A stretch of DNA of 64,000 bases from Aphidius gifuensis (lineage: Eukaryota > Arthropoda > Insecta > Hymenoptera > Braconidae). The position numbers were made by a program, and so were the translations under genes. The DNA is taken from NCBI RefSeq assembly GCF_014905175.1, contig NC_057793.1:12426369-12490368 (forward strand). Reading direction: 5' to 3'. The notes below the pieces were generated by a model, which was not told the DNA's origin, did not search any database, and saw nothing but the letters and a program-made list of their open reading frames with translations. This document shows positions 55,463 through 64,000 of the stretch, in pieces. Numbering within the stretch: position 1 is the stretch's first letter; every line of letters begins with the position of its first letter.

Positions 55463-56514
55463 CACATCTTTTTGTAAAGTCCTTCAATCATTCGATAGAA
55501 AAAACTATAATATTAAGAAGTATATAAAATTACTTGGTACCATCCGTATTAATTTTTGTTCGTTCTAAAAAAAAAAATATGTAAGCATTTTTTGCATTAC
55601 TTCACCAGTTTTTGCTAGCAACGAACAAATTATCAATTTTTATCCAGCTAGTATTTTTGCGGAAATAACTGACAAAATAACTAACATTATACGTAGAACC
55701 CAATCAGCGCCAAATTGGCAAATTTAAGAAGCTCGAGGTACAGGACATATTTTGTCCCATTTCCAATGTACGGAGTTGACTCTTCTTCTTTCTAGTCTTC
55801 TTGGTAGAACCACAAATGTGAATTTTAGAAGTGGGTATTCCTTTGATTAAGCAATTATCATTTTTACTTGACCATTTAAATTTATTGATGTAGAGTAGAC
55901 TTAAAACAATGATATCATTAATTTTGAGGACTTCAATCTTTCTTAGAATTTTCGTTGATCTAAAACAATCGACACATGTACCAACCCCTTCGTGCCACAA
56001 TGATAGTGATTGATCGATAAGTTTCTTGTAAAGTGGATGTGTTATTTTTATTTGGTATTAAAAGATTTATCATAAATTCGTGTGACAAGGAAACATTTGC
56101 ATATGAACACGACTCACATTTTTCTAAATACTTTTGTTCGTAGCTACAATTGTAGATTGCTAATGAAAAATGAATAACACCATAGAGCTGTGAAGTTGTA
56201 GAGACCGAGCGGAGACTCGATTCGTCAGTGAGCGAGAAAACTTACCGATGAGATCACTCATTCATGAAGCATAAAGCATTGCAGCAAAAACTTGCGTGTG
56301 AACACACAGCTCTAAAATTGAATACACTTGACAACAATGGAAAAATATATAAAATATCGATAATTGATAAAACAATAATAAAAAAATATTAATAAGCCAA
56401 AAATAACAAAATATAAAATACACTTTATTTAACATGGAAATATTTCAAAAACAGTTTTTTTTCGAAAATTAAGGGTTTTCTACAATCAAATAACCAATAC
56501 TTGACATCAATTTT
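55463..56514. other. Stretch with a coding-like minus-strand frame
   Basis: The minus strand is open from about 56057 to 55704 and reads HPLYKKLIDQSLSLWHEGVG, TCVDCFRSTKILRK and IPTSKIHICGSTKK. A CxxC motif and even composition suggest a former exon, possibly from the same decayed zinc-finger gene as 57120-57480, but no family can be named. Confidence 0.35.
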
Positions 56515-56804
56515 AGGGTGCGAACTCATGACAAGCTAAAATTTCCGCTTGTAAACATGGTGGCTATAAAAATCACCAAAAAGTAACTAAATTTACTAAA
56601 TTTATCGCGAATCCGTGATTTTAGAACAAGCTTGGTGGTGTCAAGCTTGTTCTGCAGTCACGGCGAGACACCACGGATTTGCAGTCAATTCAGTAAATAG
56701 TAGTTAATTCAGTGATAATTTAGTGAATTTAATTACTTTTTGGTTATTTTTATAGCCGCCATGTTTATAAGTGGAAATTTTAGCTTGTCGTGAGTTCGCA
56801 CCCT
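56515..56804. mobile_element. 290-bp hairpin MITE
   Basis: The left end GGGTGCGAACTCATGACAAG and right end CTTGTCGTGAGTTCGCACCC are inverted, flanked by TA. The arms include 'ccgcttgtaaacatgg' and 'agtaactaaatt'; the centre is 'aacaagcttggtggtgtcaa' with its mirror. Confidence 0.92.
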
Positions 56805-57119
56805 TACTTTGATTATTATTGTCAGGATCTTTAACACCTGTAACATCCATCATAGATGGACATACAGTGGTTTTGAATTTTTTAAAGTTGCAGTTGCAGA
56901 TGTATTGTCTTTTGGTGTTGGAATTACTAAAACTCTGCTTTTCGTATCTTTTATTATAAAGGTGCAGCCTTTTTAGTTTTAACTCTACCCTTCCAATCCA
57001 TGAAATCTGTATAAATAATATATTTTACAATGAATAAATATAATTTATATTAAAAAATATCACACTAATTATTATTAATGAAATGAATAAATGAACAAAT
57101 AACATTGTAATCACTATTA

Positions 57120-57480
57120 TCATTAAGAAAAGCGAATTCTTCCATCTTCACTGGATAATGATGCTTGTTTCAAATGTGTTTTCTCAGTTTTAAATAAGTA
57201 TACTCATATATATTCACAGATTCATCACAACCTACGAATGGACAATTTATAGTTTGATACTCTGAGACTTGATGACAATGTGAATAGTGATAATACAAGT
57301 TTGTTTTATTTGCATATTCTTCATCACAGTATACACAAGTTTCGTTTTCAGTTATTGTCTTAACCAGCTCAATTTTATGAATTCAACTTGTATAAGCATG
57401 AAGACTTCTTTTTCCACTAAAAATTTTATTGCACTGGTTACATTTAATTTCATTCTTTTCTTCTATTGTTTTTCATTTGT
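57120..57480 (-). pseudogene. Decayed C2H2 zinc-finger gene
   Basis: The minus strand gives CNQCNKIFSGKRSLHAYTS, then after a stop ETCVYCDEEYANKTNLYYHY, SHCHQVSEYQTINCPFVGCD and YTYLKLRKHI before another stop and NKHH. Cys and His pairs at C2H2 spacing occur three times. At 56985 a further exon-like piece (DFMDWKGRVKTKKAAP) follows a CAG. Stops show it is not functional. Similar proteins accompany insect transposons. Confidence 0.6.
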
Positions 57481-57799
57481 AAATGTAAATGAATTGTCAC
57501 CAAAATATCACACAATTGCACACAATACAAATTTATAAAATTTACTTAATTACTATATGCATCAATCTATATTGATATTATTTATTTATTGTATTATTAT
57601 AATATTAATTACCTTGACAATTAATATCCAAATTCAAATCAAATAAATATATAATTATGAATATTTTTTATATAATAACATAATAATATATATATATTCC
57701 CAAAAGCACAATAAATACGAAAAGATATATAAACAAAAGGTTACGTTCATCAGGAAACATGTGTATGTTGTATATATTAGCATAATTAGCATGACAGGA

Positions 57800-59390
57800 T
57801 TTGCAGGTATGTGAAGTTAGCACAATCGAACCGGGCTATATCAGGAGTTACGTGCGAATTATATGCGTTTTTTGTGCGGAATCCGCAATTTTTGTGCGTT
57901 TTTTTTTTTTTATATTAATGTATGTGCTAACTTTACAGACCTGGGATTCGCGCCTATATCCCAACAACATATGGCGCACGCACCATCGATGCGATATTAA
58001 ATACTATACTGACATAAAGGATTTTTTACACCATCTAAATATGTTAGTTTTTTTGCTCTATAGACAGATGCTTTTAGCAGCTGATTTTGATATTGAAAAA
58101 TAAATCCTTTCGTAAATAATTTCGTAAATAAAAATATTTCATATTTCTATTTACATATCCTGTAAAAAAAAAAACTCATTAAACTTGACGGAAAGAAAAA
58201 TAAACAATAACAACATGAGACTTGGGAACATAGGTTGAAATATCATTATTTGATTCGCGCCATCGATGCGATATTGAATACTATACTGACATATATAAAG
58301 GTTTTTTCACACCATCTAAATATGTTAGCTTTCTTGCTCTATAGACCGATGCTTCTGGCAGCTGATTTAGATAATCGAAAATAAATCCTTTCGTAAATAA
58401 AAATATTTTATATTTTTGTTTACACATGATGTAAAAAAAAAAACTCATTAAACTTAATGGAAAAAAAAATAAACAATAACATGTGACTTGGGAACATAGC
58501 TTAACTTATCATTATTTAATTTGCGCCATCGATGCGATATTGGATACTGTGGTAAATATAAAGGTTTCCCACACCATCTACTACTACCTTGCACAATTTC
58601 ATTTTTATAATGTTGTCAAATTGCTCTGGACTTGGAAACCATATTGCTTTGATCTGATTTGGTTTTATAATATTTGTCAGAGTGCAGTAAAGTTTTAAAT
58701 AATCTTCAAGAAAAACGCAATTTCTAAAAATGATTTTAAAGTTTAAAAAAAAGGTATACATCTCAAAAATCTGTTTTTATTTTTATTAAAAAGATTCAAT
58801 TAATTTATAAGATGATCAGAAAACAGAATATTTTTCACATCAATCAAATAATATATTCCAAAAGGCACAAGAAACAAGGGCACGATAAAGACAAAAAAGT
58901 GTATAAACAAAAGGTTACGTTTATCAGCTGATGTAAGCATGTGTATGTTGTATATTAGCACACATTAGCACTCCTGATGAGTAGGATTCGCGCCTATATC
59001 CCAACGGCATATGGCGCGCGCACCATCGCTGCGATATTGAATACTGTAGCACCAACGATGCGATATTGAATACTGTATATGATATAAATAAAGGTTCTTT
59101 CACACCATTCTACTATTCTTGCTCAATTTTTATTTTATAAGGTTGTGAATTGCTCTGGACTTGGCAGCCATAATGCTTTGATCTGATTTTGGTTTTATAA
59201 TGTTTGTCAGAGTGCGGTAAGGTTTTATAAGAATTTCAAGAAAAGCGCAATTTCTAAAAATGATTTTGAAGTTTAAAAGAAAAGTATACATCTAAAAAAT
59301 CTGTTTTTTTTTTATAAAAAAGTGTGATATTAATTTAATAAAATGATCAGAAGACATAATATATTTATCTGATCAATCATATTTTAAAAT
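57800..59390. repeat. Four diverged direct repeats with 'gcgccatcgatgcgatatt'
   Basis: The phrase 'caccatcgatgcgatatt' and its followers ('actatactgacata', 'ttttacaccatctaaatat', 'aaactcattaaactt') recur at about 57983, 58260, 58525 and 59023-59055, each unit about 260-500 bp. The last two also share 'ttgctctggacttgg' and 'agcgcaatttctaaaaatga'. It looks like segmental duplication by unequal exchange. No coding. Confidence 0.75.
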
Positions 59391-59434
59391 AATTTCCCGA
59401 GGAATTGGAGGGTTAGGGTTAGCTTTGTGTCGAT

Positions 59435-59525
59435 AATATATAGGCACGGTAGTTAAATCTCGTTTCTCCCACTTTTTTTTTTTTCTCATACTTGACGCGA
59501 GGCACTACCGTGCCTCTTGATACAT
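59435..59525. repeat. Short inverted repeat with AGGCACGGTAGT
   Basis: AGGCACGGTAGT (59442) is mirrored by GCACTACCGTGCCT (about 59501). A GGTTAGGGTTAG word lies just before. A small MITE is likely. Confidence 0.6.
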
Positions 59526-59609
59526 GTAAAGTCGGGCCAATAAGTCGGGCCGACGGAACTTTTCTACCAGGGCGTACTTTCTGAAAATTCGATTAAGCAG
59601 ATCACTCAC

Positions 59610-60012
59610 CTTCAAATGAACCCTCAGTCAAATTTCTAAGTTCAATGTCCATTTTTTGTTCTTCTAGTGCCCTTCCGAATGAATCAGCTACTGAGCCATC
59701 GTTCGGCAATTTTATTCGAATTTTTCTAGTTTTAAAGAAATCATCAACTTTTGCAATAAATAAATCTTCATCGAAGCTACTTTCATTTTCATCAACTGTT
59801 TTTTTTTAATTAATTATTTTGTCACTATCTGACGTTTCAATTGTCACAATGTCTCCAAAAACATGTATATTATGTGTTTTACATAGCTCATCAATTTTTT
59901 TAATCATTTCTGTTTCAATTGAGTCAACTTCGATAAATTGGTTATTTTTAATTGGACTTAAATTACTTGTAGCCACACCAATCAGGCACAGTAACAAAAT
60001 TACGAGTTTCAT
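59610..60012 (-). CDS. Osiris-like protein, first coding exon, with one in-frame stop
   Basis: From the ATG at 60012 it reads MKLVILLLCLIGVATS, a signal peptide, then EVDSIETEMIKKIDELCKTH and IHVFGDIVTIETSDSD. One TAA at 59806-59808 breaks the frame. The same frame continues with NESSFDEDLFIAKVDDFFKT, RKIRIKLPNDGSVADSFGRA and LTEGSFE, ending at a strong donor AAG|GTGAGT (59609). The order of secretory leader, a small Cys-bearing helix, and a 'DDFFKTRKIRIKLP' block before a hydrophobic exon is the Osiris layout. With the exon at 30679-31013 the protein would be about 245 residues. The stop makes the copy a pseudogene unless it is a sequence error or a 30-nt segment (59825-59796, GT...AG) is spliced, which would be unusually short. 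Confidence 0.75.
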
Positions 60013-60085
60013 ATTAAAAGCAAAATTTTCGTAAATGACTGTATTTTCGTTAACCTTGATCAAGGCTTTGTACTTTAACTGTTTG

Positions 60086-60120
60086 CCACTGATCATTTCT
60101 TCGCTTTTATATAAGCTGAT
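60086..60120 (-). promoter_or_regulatory. Core promoter of the Osiris-like gene
   Basis: On the minus strand CTTATATAAAAGCG (about 60115-60102) is followed about 23-25 bases later by an arthropod initiator ATCAGT (60093-60088). The first in-frame ATG after it is at 60012. An ATG at 60096 lies upstream of the initiator and so is probably not used. Confidence 0.65.
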
Positions 60121-60284
60121 ACTTCATATGGTGGGGTAGTCTGGACTGAACTATTTGGCAAACAAATGCAACGACCACGTTCTTCAAGAATTTAAATATA
60201 TTTTTCTTTATGAATACCTATCACGTATCTTTACAAATACGTGAGATATCGTCAAGCACGTGACTTTATTCTATTATTTGATGT

Positions 60285-61680
60285 CCCAGGTAGAAATCTG
60301 ATGTGCTGCAGACGTCAAAAGACGTCCGATTTTTACATTAAAACGTCAGGTGGACGTCTGCTCAGATGTCATACAGACGTCAAAGTGTTACGCTTTAGGA
60401 CGTCAAATAGACGGCAAAAAAATAAAATATACCTCATTGTTAGATTAGATGGTTAATTTATACATTGTAAACTACTTTATGAGTAAACAATAGGTTTCAT
60501 TAACATTTTGAAAGATATTATGATTGTGAGATATAAGCGTTATTGTTTCAAGATAGTTTTTTCAGAAAATTTAAGCATGATAAGTGGTTCTCAAATGCAT
60601 GTTAAAGACAAAAAAAAATTTCCTATAAACATATTTTATCATTATATTATACAGTTAATAATGCGAATATGTGAATGTCGATTTATAATTATTATTATGA
60701 TTATTTTAACCACACTTTTGCAATTTTAAATCAGTCCGAAACCAAAAAAGGCAAAGATTACAAAAGCCAATCACCGTTTATGCAGGTGATATCAGATAGT
60801 TTAATTTATCTTTAATGATAAAGTAATAATAAATTATTATTGATTTGTGAATAAATTTATTAATTAATCTATTTATTATTATTTATACTTATTAAATGGT
60901 TATTATTTGTATAAGACTGATTAATAAGTGTATTCGATTAAATCATTTATAAAAATTTTTTTCTTTTGCATTTTAATTTTTCACAATCCATCTTTTCCTT
61001 AGCTACTGCTTTTCCTTGGGCATTTTTACTTTTTCTAAATAAAAATACATGTATTTCATCTATTTAATAAATTAAAATGTCCAGGGAAAAGCAGTAGCTA
61101 AGGAAAAAATGTAGCTAAGGAATTACAGTCGCCAAAAAAATTATATTTCAAGCTACATAATTTTCTTAAAACATAATTCTTTGGCAACATTAATTCCTCA
61201 GCTACATATTTTCCATAGCTACTGCTTTTCCTTGAACATTTTTATTTTTTTTAAATAAAAATACATGTATTTTATATATTTAATAAATTAAAATGTCCAA
61301 GGAAAAGCAGTAGCTAAAGAAAAAATAGAGCTTAGGAATTACAGTTGCCAAAAAAATTATGTTTTAAGCTACAATAATTAGCTGTTGCTTGTCTTTGACG
61401 ACTTTATCTAAATTTATTTTTGATAAAATAATAGGTATATATTAATTATAGTATATAATAATAATAATATTCTATAATCATAATTAATAATAATATTATA
61501 ATTTTCTTATAAACTATAAAATGTTGCTCAATGAAGAACCCCTTGTCTCTCAATCTTTCTCAAAGAATTATATCAGGGCTCCCTCTGGATTGACGTCGAA
61601 TTGACCTCTTCTATCAGACCTCAGTTTTCGACATCTGGTGCACGTTGACTGTCGAAACTTGACTCTTATTTCTACCTGGG
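60285..61680. mobile_element. CCCAGG-TIR family element with AGACGTC words, 1396 bp
   Basis: The left end CCCAGGTAGAAATCTGATGT and inverted right end TTATTTCTACCTGGG are flanked by GT on both sides. Near both ends the palindrome GACGTC recurs (left at 60310-60410, right near 61593). The centre (60985-61375) holds repeats of 'agcagtagctaaggaaaa' and its inverse. It is a relative of the elements at 17110, 43125 and 45068. No protein is encoded. Confidence 0.85.
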
Positions 61681-61804
61681 GTATTCGATATTATTATTTG
61701 TATTTTTCATTATTAAAAAAAGACAATCAAAAGAAACAACGAGTGAAAAAAAAAATTTCCATTTATTTTTTATATCTTTTGAATATTTGAAAATACATAT
61801 TATA

Positions 61805-62371
61805 CACGGAGAGAAATCCGCAGCATATATTACTGTAGTGGTATCGTAAAAATCATAGCCGACGTCATTAAAGCGACTAATTCACACTTATTATAATGAT
61901 TATTATTTTATTTTATCTAAATTTTTTACTGTAGTCTACCGGAATTTTTGGAAGTCTTTGAGTTCATGGTATACTTTACGCCAGAAATTACTGTAATGTA
62001 CAGCAGGTTTTCCCGCCAGATGACACGAATATTTATTGGAAATCAAGTGTGTTCTTCTAAAAAAGTTTATTGTTTTTATTTTATTTATGAATCTAAATAA
62101 AAATGCGGTGAAACACATGAAAATTATAAAATGGGTTATTTTTTAAAAATTAATAAACACGTTACATTTTTATTTTGATGTTCAAACAATAAAGTTTTAT
62201 TTAATTTTTTGTGTTGTTTTTTTGTTTTGTTTTGATTAAAATTACTGTAGTGTAGTAGGAAATTTTAGTCGATCCTGGTGGCCTCCCCGCGCAACTTCTC
62301 AATTTTCAGTAGACTACAGTAAAATTTGTTTGATACTCTACAGCATTGTTTGCTGCGTATTTCTCTCCGTG
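61805..62371. mobile_element. TA-flanked 567-bp element, copy 2
   Basis: Ends CACGGAGAGAAATCCGCAGC and TTTCTCTCCGTG, with TA on both sides (61803-61804 and 62372-62373). Nearly identical to 47821-48386 over the full length, so both copies moved fairly recently. Confidence 0.93.
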
Positions 62372-62597
62372 TAAAAACAAGTTTTAATTGATTGTATGGG
62401 GAAATAGTACATTTCGATACTAGGGCGTTTTGGAGGTTTTATTGTGACGAGGACGATGTTTTCAACACGAACCGTAATTGAGGCAGAAGAGCTACCCCTC
62501 CTCTGTTGCCGAGCTGGAGGTGTGTGTTGACAACATCGTCTGAGTTGCAATAATCTCCAATGCCCATGTGTTGAACTTTATTTTTCTTTAGGTAGGT

Positions 62598-63597
62598 ATG
62601 AAAAAGAGCCAAAATAAAGAAAACAATCAAGTTGCTATGTCGGAAAATACCACGTGTTTTACCACAGGAAGTGGTCGACCTATTAATTATTCTTTTGAAT
62701 CATTATTACAAGCACAAAAAACATTCACAGAAGTAAGCACTGAATGAGAGGTTAGCAATGAATTAAAAAAAACACTGAAACAATAGAAAAAAAAAATTTA
62801 TTAAATTGTGAAACAGAAGAAATAAAATTGTGTTGCCAATCATTTGAAAATGACGAAAAATGTTGCAATGAAATGTCAAAAATTAATTCAACTGATACAT
62901 GTGGTAAGTACAATTAACTTTGTTTTTGTTTTTGTGTAACTTGAAAAAAAAAAAAATAGAAAAAAAATTGATTGTCAAGGACATGACTATAATCACTTAA
63001 CTATGTTTTGATATGATGATAATTTTTATTTTTTTAATTTAGAGGTAATCACACATTTACTGGTGAAGAACTTCAGGATGTATTCAAAAATCAATGCAAA
63101 AATTATGCTGTTGAAAATGACAGTGATTGGGGCCACCCATGAAAACTTTTTCTACTGGTCTTGGTAATAAACTGTCATGCATTACTAAAACTAATCAAGC
63201 AAATAACAAAAAAAAAAAATTTGGATTAAATTATTTTAATTGGTCTCCAAAAAAAAAATCATGTGTCAACCCCAGACAATCACCAGTACAATCAACATCA
63301 ATAACACCACTTCATTCATCAACTTTGAAACAAATAAAATCAGCCACTTTACCAGGACCAGTAGAATTAATACCACCACCAACTACTACTATAATATCAA
63401 CAACAACAACAACAAATAGTACTTCTTCTGCAACGATTACAATAATTACAACAGTAACAACAACAACAATAACGTCTCCAACACCAAGTAATAGGTTAGA
63501 TAAACCTGCAGTTCAAGATCACTCAATTAATTAAAATGACGAAATTGTATTTTCAAAATTGTTAGATGATGATGAAGATCTATTTTTCAAAATTTAA
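62598..63597 (+). pseudogene. BRCA2-like gene fragment with BRC-type motifs, broken
   Basis: Exon 1 starts at ATG 62598 (MKKSQNKENNQVAMSENTT) and contains CFTTGSGRPINYSFESLLQ followed by AQKTFTE. This matches the BRC-repeat pattern F-x-T-x-SG-(x)6-ESL-(x)6-F-x-E, by which BRCA2 binds RAD51. A TGA follows at 62745, then a shift in an A-tract near 62770, an acidic Cys-bearing part (CCQSFENDEKCC), and a GTAAGT donor at 62904. Exon 2 from 63045 reads HTFTGEELQDVFKNQC and VENDSDWG, shifts near 63128, then has KTFSTGLGNKLSC (a second, partial BRC-like start), a Thr-rich low-complexity tract, a TAA at 63532, and the tail FSKLLDDDEDLFFKI to 63597. Four breaks show it is dead. The BRC match is by eye only. 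Confidence 0.5.
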
Positions 63598-63805
63598 TTT
63601 ATTAGTTTTTTTTTATTTGTTCATTGTTTTCCTGGTAGTACAAATTAAAAAAGAAAGAAGTACAAATTAATGACCAAAAATATTGAGCGATAAAATTTTT
63701 ATTTTATTAATCATATAATTTATTCTTTGTAAATGGAACTCTATCTTTATAAATTATAAATAATAATATTAAATAATATTAAATAATAAAATAATATAAT
63801 AATTG

Positions 63806-63887
63806 CCCCCAATACTGCTTCACTTGCTTCAGCAATTTCTGGTGGTGTTTGTGGTTCAGTATAATCTATTTCTTCAGACGTTTCCAT
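63806..63887 (-). CDS. Possible short first exon, unknown
   Basis: From an ATG at 63887 the frame reads METSEEIDYTEPQTPPEIAE, then ASEAVLGA, an even acidic/proline composition unlike the surrounding AT-rich DNA. A GT-bearing donor-like site (AGCAGTATTGG) follows near 63815. No family is recognised and the continuation would lie to the left, over AT-rich sequence. Confidence 0.25.
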
Positions 63888-64000
63888 TTTTTTTTTATTA
63901 TATGTAATTTTTTTATTTTTTGACACACCAAAATCTTTTAACCATAAATATTTTTTATGATGAAAAAAAAAAAGATATTGTAAAAACATGCGCGTGCACG

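Larger units (their letters stand above)
31014..59609 (-). other. Inferred 28.6-kb intron of the Osiris-like gene
   Basis: It runs from a consensus donor (AAG|GTGAGT, GT at 59609-59608) to the acceptor at 31014. The exon phases on either side fit (one base plus two bases), the protein order matches the family, and no other Osiris-like exon was seen between them. Nearly all recognisable content is transposons and repeats, plus a small F-box gene and a Helitron fragment on either strand. Confidence 0.65.

Noticed and set aside
59410..59425. GGTTAGGGTTAG, telomere-like words
   Set aside because: Only two units, inside the Osiris intron, with no array.
62338..62630. Minus-strand frames of 63-70 codons upstream of the BRCA2-like gene
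   Set aside because: No domain; they overlap the end of the TA-flanked element and its flank.
1..64000. CRISPR array
   Set aside because: The tandem arrays have no unique spacers of constant length between short identical repeats, and the host is eukaryotic.

Overview
This window looks like a stretch of AT-rich insect chromosome. The strongest host evidence is a split gene of the Osiris (DUF1676) family, which is insect-specific. Its 5' exon is at 59610-60012 and its last exon at 30679-31013, both on the minus strand. tRNA-Tyr genes with an intron, GT-AG introns and heavy transposon loading also fit an insect. The order cannot be fixed from this sequence alone; Hymenoptera is a guess.

1-2.3 kb: the 5' end of a gene running off the left edge (minus strand, 1-124), two tRNA-Tyr-like genes, a degraded tRNA-like sequence, an (AAT)n run and small tandem repeats. 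The edge gene resembles a protein encoded inside the neighbouring virus-like element.

2.4-15.1 kb: a Polinton/Maverick (adintovirus-like) integrated virus element with nearly the full gene set. It has a spliced gene with two similar domains, a retroviral-type integrase with chromodomain, a short coiled-coil protein, a DUF8207-type protein, an A32/FtsK-like packaging ATPase, a phospholipase-A2-domain minor virion protein, an adenain-like protease, a single-jelly-roll penton-like capsid protein, a double-jelly-roll major capsid protein, a 272-aa protein of unknown function and a protein-primed family B DNA polymerase. Integrase, ATPase, protease, penton protein and the 272-aa gene read open. 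The DUF8207 gene, PLA2 gene, major capsid gene and polymerase carry stops or frameshifts, so this is a fairly young but dead copy.

15.8-30.6 kb: intergenic DNA dominated by foldback elements, tandem arrays, tRNA-like sequences and decayed coding remnants, with one candidate three-exon gene of unknown function (about 20.1-20.74 kb, minus).

30.7-60.1 kb: the Osiris-like gene. Exon phases match across an implied 28.6-kb intron. The intron holds a hAT-type element with an exact 8-bp target duplication, TA-flanked elements, a LINE fragment, several large foldbacks, two elements of a TIR family built around tandem palindromic arrays, a small intact-looking F-box gene and a Helitron fragment cut by a foldback element with a clean target duplication. 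One in-frame stop in the 5' exon puts the gene's activity in doubt.

60.1-64 kb: the Osiris promoter region, a third member of the palindrome-array TIR family, a second copy of a 567-bp TA-flanked element, and a broken gene with BRCA2-type BRC-like motifs. Interspersed elements fill most of the rest; many boundaries could be fixed from terminal repeats and duplicated target sites.
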